This document shows positions 35,761 through 44,090 of a stretch of DNA of 64,000 nucleotides, piece by piece; the stretch's first letter is position 1, and every line of letters starts with the position of its first letter. The translations under genes were made by a program, and so were the position numbers. A model generated the notes under the pieces. It made no database searches. It had not been told where the DNA came from and saw only the letters and a program-made list of their open reading frames with translations. The stretch is taken from NCBI GenBank assembly GCA_017524145.1, contig JAFWUI010000022.1:1-64000 (forward strand), written 5' to 3'. This DNA comes from Oxalobacter sp. (GTDB lineage Bacteria; Pseudomonadota; Gammaproteobacteria; Burkholderiales; Burkholderiaceae_D).

Positions 35761-37650
35761 TCACCTATACAGCAGGTCATGACGGATACCGGACAGGATG
35801 GCAACCGCCTGCCGTTTAAGCCCCTCCTCAGGCAAAGCCGCTGTCTCATCAATCAGGCTATCCAGCTGATCCTTAAGAGCCGTCAGGGAAGCTTCCCCGT
35901 CCTTCTGGCGCAGGACAAAATAATCTGAAAGCACCGCCAGCAGGGAACGGATAGGGACCTGGCAGCGCAGCAGACGTTTTTCCAAACGTAAAAGCCGTGC
36001 CATATTCAACCCGACACACAGGTCTGCCAGGATATGCCTGACAGACAACGGGTTGTCCGCCTGCAGCACCGCTTTCTGCTTCTCCAACTGAGCCAGCCGG
36101 GGAGTCAGAAGACTGATACCATCAATCATCTTGATGGAAATGGCAATCACAGAAGGCGTCTTCGTGGTCCTGCCCAACGCAGCCAGATCCTTCCACATCA
36201 TATTGGCAAGGGACCGGCTGACAGTTGAAAGGTTCAGGGTCCTGAACAGGTACATGGAAACCACCGAAAGGCCCACACCCAGGGTCTGGCTGATTTCCGT
36301 ATTCATGAACGTCATCATATCGGATGTCCCCATATCGAACATGGTCATCGAACAGATGGTCAGCATCATGAATGGCGTTGCCCGCACAGACGTCGCCGGA
36401 TTGGCAGTCAATGCGCTGAGCACCAACAGAAACGGTGCAAAAAACATCATCATCATTTCAAAACTGTGGGAAGACGGCAGCAACCAGAGCAGGTACATCC
36501 CACCAGTCACTGTTGACAGTCCGATATAGAGGCACTGCATCTTCAGGACCGGGATAGGGTTATCCATCGTGGCAAAGAACATACAGTAGATACCTGCCAT
36601 CACAGGAGCGCAGACACCTGTCGGCCAGCCGGAATAGAACCACATCAGACAGGAAAGCGCCTGGGCCATCGCAGCGGCAATGGCTGAGATCAACGCAATC
36701 CGCTTATCAGTGAACAGGGAAACCGCCGTCTTTTTAATGGGGCGGTGTTTCATATCCGGGACATTCCCCTTCCGTGCCTCCTCAATCCGGTTCCTCAAGG
36801 CAAAGCAGCGCTCGCACTCATTGACAAGATGATGCAGCTCCATCGCAAAATTGAACTGCATCTTTTCCTGTTCAGACAGAACCGCTCCCTCATGGGGGGC
36901 AGTCCGGTCAATCTCATGACGGAGCCGGATAGCGGCAGAAGGATGGTTCTTACTGCCCGCCTGTATCCAGGATTCCAGGAAAGAAAGCGTTCTCCCCCAC
37001 GCCGGGGAAAGGTTCCGTTCAGGAGAAGACTGGAACCAGATCAGCCTGTCCATCTTCGCCCTTTCCCCACGCTCCCCAGACAGGATACCGCCAACAAGCT
37101 GCTTGACGCGGACCATCGCATTATCCAGCCTGTCCAGGATTGTCTGGTCAATGCCCCTTGGCAGGAAAACAGAATGCACCAGACAGCAGCAGGCAGACCC
37201 GACAATAATCTCCTCCGCCCGCGCAAGCGCTGCATCAAACAGGGTTGCCGCCCCAAAATTGGCTATTTCAGCCATGGTGGGCAGCGCGATGATCGGCACC
37301 GAGTACCCCGCGAGGATAACCGCATAAGCCCGTGGGGTCCTGTCCAGCATGGAGAAATAAAGGCATCCCCCCAGCCATACACTGAAAAACAAGGCAACCA
37401 GGAAAGGGTCCCCCACAATAGGCGGGATGAAACAGGCTGTCATAATGGCGCCGGTCACCGTACCGGCAATCCGGTACAGCGCCTTGGACCTTGTTGCGCC
37501 GGCAAAAGGCTGGGACACAACATAGGCAGTGACAATCGACCAGAACGGACGTGGCAGACCCAGCTTCAGTGCCAGATAAAGCGCCAACATGGCGGCAATG
37601 AAACTCTTAAGGGAAAAAACAACACTTTCCCGGGTAAACCAGTTCTGCAT
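35761..37650 (-). CDS. FUSC-family membrane protein (aromatic acid exporter-like)
   Basis: The 629-residue inner-membrane protein has two membrane blocks of about five or six segments each (residues ~10-170 and ~335-490), each followed by a cytoplasmic helical part. This is the two-fold layout of the FUSC/AaeB family. N-terminal motifs include GLPRPFWSIVTAYVVSQPFA and ATRSKALYRIAGTVTGA. E. coli AaeB, with AaeA, exports p-hydroxybenzoate-type acids; no AaeA-like partner is seen here. The adjacent divergent AraC-type gene is the likely regulator. Substrate unknown. Confidence 0.85.
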   Translation of the reverse strand: MQNWFTRESVVFSLKSFIAAMLALYLALKLGLPRPFWSIVTAYVVSQPFAGATRSKALYRIAGTVTGAIMTACFIPPIVGDPFLVALFFSVWLGGCLYFSMLDRTPRAYAVILAGYSVPIIALPTMAEIANFGAATLFDAALARAEEIIVGSACCCLVHSVFLPRGIDQTILDRLDNAMVRVKQLVGGILSGERGERAKMDRLIWFQSSPERNLSPAWGRTLSFLESWIQAGSKNHPSAAIRLRHEIDRTAPHEGAVLSEQEKMQFNFAMELHHLVNECERCFALRNRIEEARKGNVPDMKHRPIKKTAVSLFTDKRIALISAIAAAMAQALSCLMWFYSGWPTGVCAPVMAGIYCMFFATMDNPIPVLKMQCLYIGLSTVTGGMYLLWLLPSSHSFEMMMMFFAPFLLVLSALTANPATSVRATPFMMLTICSMTMFDMGTSDMMTFMNTEISQTLGVGLSVVSMYLFRTLNLSTVSRSLANMMWKDLAALGRTTKTPSVIAISIKMIDGISLLTPRLAQLEKQKAVLQADNPLSVRHILADLCVGLNMARLLRLEKRLLRCQVPIRSLLAVLSDYFVLRQKDGEASLTALKDQLDSLIDETAALPEEGLKRQAVAILSGIRHDLLYR

Positions 37651-37742
37651 GATGGAAACGAAGGAAAAACACTGGACCAGCCATCACACCGCTGGCGGCA
37701 GCACCCGGCAACTATATGTTCCATCATATGGGAATTGGACAC

Positions 37743-37763
37743 CTGATTTTACCGATTAGGTAC
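37743..37763. promoter_or_regulatory. Third copy of the 21-bp operator-like motif, between FUSC and AraC genes
   Basis: The site reads CTGATTTTACCGATTAGGTA plus C and differs at only a few positions from the two copies at 35678-35719. It sits 93 bp upstream of the FUSC start and about 105 bp upstream of the AraC-type start, so one protein could control both. Confidence 0.55.
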
Positions 37764-37867
37764 ACAATCTTCTCAACTTGAAATCCACTGCCAGAAAATC
37801 TGATAAAAAGCCATTTGTGAAAAAAGAACTGAAAAAACAGGTTTTCCCCTTGAAAGGCGATGGTTCA

Positions 37868-38788
37868 ATGCGTGAAGGCATTGCTGCCCTGAACCAGTCC
37901 ATCACGCAGAAAATTCTCCCTTATGCCCCACAGTCAGGAGACTGGACAACCGCCATCAAGGGAGTCTTCATTTACCGGCGGGACTGGAACTACCTGCCGG
38001 AAAACCGCTTTTACCCGCCAGCCATCTCCATCATCACCCAAGGCCAGCGGAGCTCCTTCCTCGGGGAATACGAATACCGCTACCAAGAAGGGGAATGCAT
38101 CGTCCAAAGCACCGACGTCCCAAGCATCAACTACGCAACGAAAGCCTCACCGGAAAAACCCTTCCTCGCAATCTCCCTGCAGATAGACCGGCACCTGACC
38201 GCACAGCTGGCATCAGAAATCCCCCCAAAGACCATCCAGGAAGACCTGTTGAGGAACGTTTCCGTCAGCCAGGTTGACATCAATGTCCTGGCAGCCTTCG
38301 ACCGTCTTGCCGACCTGTTCGACAGACCTGACGACATCCCTTTCCTGGCACCGCTCATCATCAAGGAAATCCATTACTGGATCCTTAAGGGACGGCAGGG
38401 GGAATTCCTCAGGCAGGCAAACACCCTCGGCACCCAAAGCAACCAGATCGCCCGGGCAATCCTCTGGCTGCGGGAACACTTCAGGGAACCCCTGTTTGTC
38501 GAAAACCTTGCCCATCAGGTCAACATGGCGCCATCAACGTTCTACCGGAAATTCAAGGCAGTCACCCAGACAAGTCCCATCCAATTTCAGAAAAAACTCA
38601 GGCTGCATGAAGCCCAGCGGCTGATACTGGTCGAGAAAAAATACGCGACAACCGCAGCCCTGTCAGTGGGCTATGAAAACCCCAAGCAGTTCAGCCGGGA
38701 ATACAAACGTTTCTTCGGCAGGCCACCCTCTGATGACCTCCGGAAAACAACCCCGCCCCAAAGCAGCCCCCTCAAAGAAAAAGACTGA
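37868..38788 (+). CDS. AraC-family transcriptional regulator
   Basis: The ATG at 37868 has an AAAGG upstream and gives 306 residues. The N-terminal AraC_N-type domain (SIITQGQRSSFLGEYEYRYQEGECI, then PFLAISLQID) precedes a C-terminal double helix-turn-helix: ARAILWLREHFREPLFVENL, HQVNMAPSTFYRKFKAVTQT and LSVGYENPKQFSREYKRFFG. The layout resembles YqhC-type regulators, which often sense aldehydes or other small molecules. It is divergent to the FUSC gene and probably controls it. A TTG at 37778 would add a 30-residue Lys-rich tail and is less likely. Confidence 0.87.
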   Translation: MREGIAALNQSITQKILPYAPQSGDWTTAIKGVFIYRRDWNYLPENRFYPPAISIITQGQRSSFLGEYEYRYQEGECIVQSTDVPSINYATKASPEKPFLAISLQIDRHLTAQLASEIPPKTIQEDLLRNVSVSQVDINVLAAFDRLADLFDRPDDIPFLAPLIIKEIHYWILKGRQGEFLRQANTLGTQSNQIARAILWLREHFREPLFVENLAHQVNMAPSTFYRKFKAVTQTSPIQFQKKLRLHEAQRLILVEKKYATTAALSVGYENPKQFSREYKRFFGRPPSDDLRKTTPPQSSPLKEKD

Positions 38789-38830
38789 CAGAGCTGATAC
38801 AACATCCAGGCACAGGCCTGCATCATTCCC

Positions 38831-38858
38831 TTGACCCAGCCAGATAACTGTATAAAAT
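38831..38858 (+). promoter_or_regulatory. Promoter of umuDC
   Basis: A -35 TTGACC (38831-38836) and a -10 TAAAAT (38853-38858) are 16 bp apart, shortly before the LexA-like box and about 45 bp upstream of the umuD-like ATG. Confidence 0.55.
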
Positions 38859-38871
38859 ACCATCATATAAA

Positions 38872-38887
38872 CTGTATTTCATATCAG
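38872..38887. promoter_or_regulatory. LexA (SOS) box of umuDC
   Basis: CTGTATTTCATATCAG fits CTGT-N8-ACAG with a single mismatch in the right arm. It lies between the promoter and the ATG at 38904, as expected for SOS repression. A further CTGT at 38848 could be part of a second, weaker site. Confidence 0.68.
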
Positions 38888-38903
38888 CTAACAACAGCCC
38901 ATC

Positions 38904-39329
38904 ATGGACTCAGGAAACCGCCCTGCCTCCCCTGTCGAAAACCTGACCGGTGGATTCTCACTCCCCCAGGGGGAACCATCTCGCCTGCTGAAGGACATCA
39001 TCGACCATCTGATGATCCATCCCAACAGCACCTTCCCCGTCCATGTCGGCAGCATGGCGATGCGGGACCTGGGCATCTTCAAAGGCGATACCCTATTGGT
39101 TGACCGTTCCCTCGAACCCCATCACAACCAGATTGTCCTGGCTGTCGTGGATGGCGAATTCCTCGTCAGGCGGCTCCATATCCACCAAGGCACCGCCGAA
39201 CTCCATCCTGCCAACAACCGCTACCCCATCATCACGCCACGCGAAGGCCATGAAATCATCCTATGGGGTGTTGCCGTCACCGTCATCAAACGGCTCCTCA
39301 GGAAAAACAGAGATGGAAAACCAGCGTGA
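38904..39329 (+). CDS. umuD: UmuD-like protein lacking the Ser-Lys catalytic dyad
   Basis: The 141-residue protein aligns with UmuD/LexA (S24) along its length: FPVHVGSMAMRDLGIFKGDT, LLVDRSLEPHHNQIVLAVVD, GEFLVRRLH and PIITPREGHEIILWGVAVTV. At the serine position (GMSMKDIGIMDGD in LexA, SGDSMIDGG in UmuD) it has Ala52. At the lysine position (FTVKKL in UmuD) it has Arg89. The scissile Cys-Gly of UmuD corresponds to Gly16-Gly17 (LTGGFSLP). It therefore should not self-cleave by the usual mechanism. The umuC ATG lies inside its last codons (17-bp overlap), so the two are translationally coupled. A LexA-like box precedes it. Confidence 0.85.
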   Translation: MDSGNRPASPVENLTGGFSLPQGEPSRLLKDIIDHLMIHPNSTFPVHVGSMAMRDLGIFKGDTLLVDRSLEPHHNQIVLAVVDGEFLVRRLHIHQGTAELHPANNRYPIITPREGHEIILWGVAVTVIKRLLRKNRDGKPA

Positions 39330-40575
39330 CATCGCCCTCGTGGACTGCGACAACTTCTTCGTCTCCTGCGAACGCATCTTCAGACCCGACCTCAACACAC
39401 GTCCCGTAGTCGTGCTCTCCAGCAACGATGGCTGTGTCGTCTCCCGCAGCAAAGAAGTCAAAGCCATGGGTGTCAAGATGGGCGAACCTTGGTTTAAACT
39501 TCAAAAATATCATTCAGTTATAACGGCTTTCTCAAGCAATTTCAAACTTTATGCCGACATAAGCAGCCGCGTCAAACGGCTGCTGGCGGACTTCTCGCCC
39601 ATCCAGGAAAGCTACAGCATCGATGAATCCTTCCTCGAACTGACCGGCTTCAGGGATGTCTGGGACAGGGCCTTCACCATCCGCCATGAAATGCTGCGGC
39701 AGCTCAGCATCCCCGTCTGCATCGGCATCGCCCCCACCAAGACATTGGCGAAACTTGCCAACCACATCGCCAAGAAACACCCCCGTTCAAGGGGCGTATT
39801 TTCCTGGAACCGCCTGACAGAGCGCCAGAAACAGACCTTATTAACTGCCATCCCCATCAGTGAAATCTGGGGTATCGGCAAAAAGATGGGCCGCCATCTT
39901 GCCAGACAGCAGATAACAACCGCCTGGCAACTGAAAACCGCCAATCTGGACATGATACGGTCACGCTACGGCGTCATCCTCGCCCGGCTGGTCTCTGAAC
40001 TGCGCGAAGAGCCTTGCCTTGACCTTGTGGAAATGCGCCCGCCCCGGCAGCAGATCCTGTCCAGCCGGTCTTTCGGGCATCTGGTCAGCCGCCTGGATGT
40101 CCTGGAAAACGCCGTGGCATACCATGCCAGCCACGTCAGTGAGACACTGCGGAAAGAAAAAAGCCTTGCCAACCTGATCCAGGTCTTCCTGCAGACCGAC
40201 CGCTTCCGGGACGACCTGCCCCAGCACGCCCCGCAGGTCTGGCAGTCATTCCCCGCACCGACCGATGACACCCTCACCATCACCCAGACCGCCATCGCCG
40301 GACTGCGCGACATCGCCTGCCCCCTCGTTGCCTACAAGAAAGCCGGTGTCTGCCTGCATGGGCTGATGCCTGCCACCGACATCACCCCTGACCTCTTCAC
40401 CCAGCGAAGCTCTCCAGCCCTCACCGCCACCCTGGATGCCATCAACCAGCGCTTCGGCCCCAACACCCTCTGCGTTGCCAGCAACAATGCACAAACACGC
40501 CTCTGGCAGCCACGAAAAGAAAAAATTTCTCCTGAATATACAACAAGATGGAGCGACTTCTTAATCTGTTATTGA
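39313..40575 (+). CDS. umuC: DNA polymerase V catalytic subunit
   Basis: UmuC is a Y-family polymerase for SOS translesion synthesis. The ATG at 39313 starts MENQRDIALVDCDNFFVSCE and gives 420 residues. The catalytic acidic residues are visible in LVDCDNFFVSCERIF and YSIDESFLELTG. Palm and fingers motifs (SSNDGCVVSRSKEVKAMGV, IGIAPTKTLAKLANHIAKKH) and the helix-hairpin-helix IWGIGKKMGRHLARQQI follow. A little-finger domain and the typical PEYTTRWSDFL tail complete it. It looks active. The partner UmuD-like gene overlaps its start. A decayed copy of its 3' end occurs at about 41651. Confidence 0.95.
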   Translation: MENQRDIALVDCDNFFVSCERIFRPDLNTRPVVVLSSNDGCVVSRSKEVKAMGVKMGEPWFKLQKYHSVITAFSSNFKLYADISSRVKRLLADFSPIQESYSIDESFLELTGFRDVWDRAFTIRHEMLRQLSIPVCIGIAPTKTLAKLANHIAKKHPRSRGVFSWNRLTERQKQTLLTAIPISEIWGIGKKMGRHLARQQITTAWQLKTANLDMIRSRYGVILARLVSELREEPCLDLVEMRPPRQQILSSRSFGHLVSRLDVLENAVAYHASHVSETLRKEKSLANLIQVFLQTDRFRDDLPQHAPQVWQSFPAPTDDTLTITQTAIAGLRDIACPLVAYKKAGVCLHGLMPATDITPDLFTQRSSPALTATLDAINQRFGPNTLCVASNNAQTRLWQPRKEKISPEYTTRWSDFLICY

Positions 40576-40751
40576 AGAATAGAAAACAGTTCGATTGCCT
40601 GCCCATCAATCCCAGAAGAACAGTCTGCCAGCCTTCCTTCCCGATCTTCAACGGACATTACAGCCAAGCACTTTCCGTCTTGAAAGACAAAATCCTTGAG
40701 ATTGCCGTATCATGGCAGAATGTATTCAGCTTGATTCAATAGGGAGGACAT

Positions 40752-41621
40752 ATGAAACTCAAGGAATGGCTTCTGCTGTTGACAGCTACGTCAATGGCAA
40801 TCTGCCTGTCTGCCTGTGGCAACAAAGAAAAACCCAGTGCAAGCCAGGCAAATCAAGGAACAGACCAACCCCAACAGGTTGATGCAAAATTACCGGATGT
40901 CACAACCACCCCGGCAGAAATGGCAAAAGCCTATGCTGACAATTCCGTCTCTGCTGACCAACAGTTCAAAGGCAAACTCATCCTGGTTTCAGGCACTGTT
41001 TCCGAAATCAGCAATGACGCCAACGGCAATCCATATATCACCATGGCAAGCGGCAGTTTCAAGAATATCCCGCGCTTCCAGTTTGACAAGAACAACCTGG
41101 ATGAACTGGCAATGCTGCAGAAAGGTCAGAAACTCACTGTAATCTGCACAGGTGACGGTGATGATGCCAAAACACCGGTCAATAAAGGCTGCAGAATCAT
41201 CCAAAGCACCTCCAATGGGCAACAGGGACTTCAAAGCATCCAAGAAACCAAAACCCCTGCACCTGCACCGGCGCCTTCACAAGGTTCAGGCAATGCCCTT
41301 TCCAGAGGACACTGGACATACCTTGCCAGCTTCCCGAACATCAACGGCATAACCACCAACCATATCTATATCGACAGGAGAACCAAGGTAGGCAACTCCT
41401 CATTGGTCAGGACAACACTGGAATATGGCAACCTGGATGGCTGGTCCCTGATTTACCGGAAAGAAGCTGACTGTTATTCCAACATGCTAAGGACCGTCTC
41501 CACCGTATCCTGGTACAACGCCAGCGGCAACTATGCCAAGGAAGCGCAGCCAACAAATCCTGACTGGCAGACCGCCAAGAATGCCGGTGACAGGGCCCTT
41601 ATCAGATATCTTTGCCGTTGA
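40752..41621 (+). CDS. Lipoprotein with OB-fold and surface-adhesin-E-like domains
   Basis: The 289-residue protein has a GGGAGGA ribosome-binding site and a lipoprotein signal (MKLKEWLLLLTATSMAICLS then AC; Cys22). An OB-fold/tRNA_anti-like domain spans about residues 50-145 (MAKAYADNSVSADQQFKGKL, ILVSGTVSEISNDANGNPYI, MLQKGQKLTVICTGDGDDAK) and is paralogous to the lipoprotein at 30510. A Pro/Ala linker (APAPAPSQGSG) leads to a second domain (HWTYLASFPNINGITTNHIY and IDRRTKV, then KEADCYSNMLRTVSTVSWYN) like surface-adhesin protein E. It lies between umuC and a remnant of a second umuC end, so it may have arrived with that rearrangement. Function unknown. Confidence 0.75.
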   Translation: MKLKEWLLLLTATSMAICLSACGNKEKPSASQANQGTDQPQQVDAKLPDVTTTPAEMAKAYADNSVSADQQFKGKLILVSGTVSEISNDANGNPYITMASGSFKNIPRFQFDKNNLDELAMLQKGQKLTVICTGDGDDAKTPVNKGCRIIQSTSNGQQGLQSIQETKTPAPAPAPSQGSGNALSRGHWTYLASFPNINGITTNHIYIDRRTKVGNSSLVRTTLEYGNLDGWSLIYRKEADCYSNMLRTVSTVSWYNASGNYAKEAQPTNPDWQTAKNAGDRALIRYLCR

Positions 41622-41650
41622 TTCCCGATGCAGGCTGCATCATCCGTAGC

Positions 41651-41756
41651 CTGCATTCCCAACCACAACGTACACATGCCTCTGGCAACAAAGAAAATAA
41701 AAATTATCCTGAATATACAACAAGATAGGGGAATTTATTAATATGCAATTGGTGAA
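41651..41756 (+). pseudogene. Decayed copy of the umuC 3' end
   Basis: The stretch GCCTCTGGCA... through ...AACAAGAT aligns with umuC 40475-40575. Bases 41707-41726 are identical to 40530-40549 over 20 nt, with flanking similarity on both sides. Translated in pieces it reads YTTR-stop-GNLLICNW, against YTTRWSDFLICY in umuC, and there are small indels upstream. Only about the last 35 codons survive. It lies just after the lipoprotein gene at 40752. Confidence 0.72.
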
Positions 41757-41758
41757 TT

Positions 41759-41791
41759 AAAAAGCGATGGCTTAACCCAGCCACCGCTTTT
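41759..41791. terminator. Bidirectional hairpin terminator
   Basis: AAAAGCGATGGCT pairs with AGCCACCGCTTTT (one mismatch) around a short loop, with A/T runs on both sides. It can end transcripts from the umuC side and from the DGQHR gene, which converge here. Confidence 0.75.
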
Positions 41792-41837
41792 CTAATACTT
41801 AATTTTAAAAAATGGATTTAGCTAATTGTCTAATCAA

Positions 41838-43301
41838 TTATGATTTTTTCTGGCGATTTGGAAGTCCAAGCTGCCAGCGAATCATGTCCCCAATAATTGG
41901 AAAAATGTCATTGGACTTCGCACCGAACCTGAAATATGGTTCCTGATACCCTCCTATGTCACGATTACCAGTTTCTTCCGAAGGCAAATATGCTTCAAGA
42001 CCAGCCAATCCCTTTGCTATGCGTTCCTCTGGGCTTAATTGATAATACTGCCACATCGGATTACTATGACTGAAGTCAATTTTTTCAATCCCTGTTTGAT
42101 TAATGCCAGCCAGCAATTTCTCAAATAATTCGTCTCCATTATCTGGTCGACGTTTTGATAATGCAAAATCATATACCAATTTTGCAAGTGCTCTTAGAAC
42201 AACCGGTTGAGCAGCAACTGTTTTCTGTCTAGCCAATGGCATACCAAAATGAGGGATTTTCTTAACCGCTTCCCAAAATCTAAATACTTTTTCTGACCCA
42301 GCGCGCACATCTTCAGCTGTCGCACCATTAATTGAATTTCTATTTAAGAATAGGCGTGCATTAACAGAAGCAAGATCTTTTCTTGTAATTGCCCCCTCAT
42401 CCTTGCTCCAATCTTTAGTTTCTGCGTCTGAAACATTCATTCCAAGTTTATTTATCAGAACATCAGTAGTAAAGGTATTGATTGGATTAGATGTATCAAA
42501 TCGCAATGCTAGATTCGCATCAATTTTTTTACCTAACTGATTAAGATCATGAAAAAGTTGTCTTTCTTGGTCAACATTTAAACCCAAATGAATCTCAACA
42601 GCTATGGTTGCATCTTGATGTGCGTATGAATAACAACTTTCCCAAAGCTGCCTTTCTGCATGCCGGATAATTGCACCATCAGCACTAAACAAACCTCCGC
42701 CAGTCCCTCTTTTTGGATAAGTTGGTTTCATCCTAACTTCTTCAAGAAATTCAAATAACAATTCCATAGCTCTGCGACGATGTTGACCATCAATAACCCA
42801 TAGTTTATGCGTTTGCTCAAGCTGTACAATCATGCATCCACCATTGGACATAACAGTTAAATCAGCCGCATCAGGAGCACACTCTCGTATGTTCACAACA
42901 ATAGGTTGTAAGCCTGTATAAGGTTGTTTTCCAAGTTTTTCATAGATTTCATCCCATATTGCAGGATACGAGAGTCCTCTCTCTTTTTCCACCTGGATAA
43001 CCGCTGCCACCAATCCTTTAAGAATGTAGACTGCAAGTTTTCTTGCATGATTTGAATCCAAAGGACGCTGCGCAACTTGATCAGCAGAATCAGTCTGTTC
43101 ACGATTAGCAACTAGGGACAACTCTTTAAATTTAGCCAAAGGTAAACATGCAATAAGGGTTCTGTAACCCAGATTACATCCCAAAAAAGAATTTATCTCT
43201 ACTTTCATCGACCCCATTTTTCCCTTTGGGATAGAAGCTAAAGAAACCGGCTTACTTTTAATATCCTTTTTAGGAATACCTGTTCCAACCTGTGCATTCA
43301 T
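41838..43301 (-). CDS. DGQHR-domain protein, DndB-like, orphan
   Basis: The 487-residue protein carries the diagnostic KLWVIDGQHRRRAMELLFEF motif near residue 171 and VAQRPLDSNHARKLAVYILK near 80. These place it in the DGQHR/DndB family (ParB-like fold). DndB regulates, and may act in, DNA phosphorothioation, but no dndA, C, D, E or restriction genes are nearby, so it is an orphan. The gene is AT-rich compared with umuDC and map-glnD, and lies between tRNA-Ser and a umuC remnant, consistent with an acquired segment. A phased array of CCWGG-centred sites sits upstream and may be its operator. Confidence 0.78.
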   Translation of the reverse strand: MNAQVGTGIPKKDIKSKPVSLASIPKGKMGSMKVEINSFLGCNLGYRTLIACLPLAKFKELSLVANREQTDSADQVAQRPLDSNHARKLAVYILKGLVAAVIQVEKERGLSYPAIWDEIYEKLGKQPYTGLQPIVVNIRECAPDAADLTVMSNGGCMIVQLEQTHKLWVIDGQHRRRAMELLFEFLEEVRMKPTYPKRGTGGGLFSADGAIIRHAERQLWESCYSYAHQDATIAVEIHLGLNVDQERQLFHDLNQLGKKIDANLALRFDTSNPINTFTTDVLINKLGMNVSDAETKDWSKDEGAITRKDLASVNARLFLNRNSINGATAEDVRAGSEKVFRFWEAVKKIPHFGMPLARQKTVAAQPVVLRALAKLVYDFALSKRRPDNGDELFEKLLAGINQTGIEKIDFSHSNPMWQYYQLSPEERIAKGLAGLEAYLPSEETGNRDIGGYQEPYFRFGAKSNDIFPIIGDMIRWQLGLPNRQKKS

Positions 43302-43876
43302 AACTTGTCCTTTCTTGAGAAAACAATTACAACAGCTATAGAATATACAAAATTTTTAAAAATATCCAGGATATTGAATTCTTATGTCAAAAAAACAACG
43401 TACCAACACCTGGAATGTATTTTTTATTTCCAGGAAATATTTTATTAAGCTCCAGGAAAGATGAATAAGGCTCAAGATATATATGCTCCTGCCTAACTTA
43501 CATTAGGCTAGGTAGTATTGGAATTTTGCGTCAAAGAGGGAAGCTTCCATCTTGTGATGAAAAATTTTGGTTAGTTCTGAAGGTCTCGTGAAAAAAACAC
43601 TCTTCAAGGGAGACATCATCCATGGTGTCATCGCTGTCGCTCAACCATCAACAGAACTCTCATATTTGTATCATCAGTCTGAAATAGGTTTTGCTTAATA
43701 TGTATTATCAGATTAAGAACAGCCTAGCTACTACCTTCATTCTCAAATACCAGTCAGAGTCGGCTTTCAGCATGCTTTTCAGACCGCATCGGAAAGTACA
43801 AGAATCGTAAGTTGTTGAATTGCAATATAAAAATAAAAAAGTCCAGCACTTCATCGGAATATGCTGGACTTGAATC
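43302..43876. other. AT-rich non-coding region upstream of the DGQHR gene, next to tRNA-Ser
   Basis: The region holds the operator-like array (43362-43456), a GCCTAA/TTAGGC inverted repeat at 43491-43508, and a short plus-strand ORF from ATG 43384 (26 codons, MSKKQRTNTWNVF) that looks like the stub of a lost gene. I see no other gene or RNA here and no copy of the tRNA 3' end marking an attachment site. Confidence 0.55.
43362..43456. promoter_or_regulatory. Phased array of CCWGG-centred operator-like sites
   Basis: Four CC(A/T)GG cores lie at 43366, 43409, 43430 and 43452, spaced 43, 21 and 22 bp, i.e. whole multiples of about two helical turns. Two are perfect 13-bp palindromes (ATATCCAGGATAT at 43362 and ATTTCCAGGAAAT at 43426). 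The array starts about 60 bp upstream of the DGQHR gene ATG. Confidence 0.55.
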
Positions 43877-43966
43877 TGGCGGAGAGGAAGGGATTTGAAC
43901 CCCCGATACGGTTGCCCGTATACCGGATTTCGAGTCCGGCGCATTCAACCACTCTGCCACCTCTCC
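43877..43966 (-). tRNA. tRNA-Ser (anticodon CGA)
   Basis: The minus strand gives a 90-nt class II tRNA beginning GGAGAGGTGGCAGAGTGGTT and ending in the T-arm GGTTCAAATCC, then CCTCTCCGCCA with encoded CCA. The anticodon loop reads CTCGAAA, so the anticodon is CGA (Ser, codon UCG). The long variable arm (TATACGGGCAACCGTATC) is typical of serine tRNA. The acceptor stem GGAGAGG/CCTCTCC is perfect. Its 3' end faces the AT-rich DGQHR segment, the usual geometry for tRNA-targeted insertions. Confidence 0.95.
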
Positions 43967-44090
43967 GTGTCGGTTTGATGGACGGGATTATAGCAGGATT
44001 CGAGGATGCCCGATGGGCGTTTTTGGCAGGTCTGCCTGCGTGGCATATAATAATGGCTCTCATTTGGATTCTTAAAGGCTGGTGACTGTT

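Noticed and set aside
43384..43464. Short ORF MSKKQRTNTWNVF... as a gene
   Set aside because: 26 codons, overlaps the operator-like array and matches nothing I recognise; at most a gene remnant.
41600..43876. Integrative element with flanking attachment repeats at tRNA-Ser
   Set aside because: Base composition and position suggest it, but I found no integrase and no copy of the tRNA 3' end on the far side.
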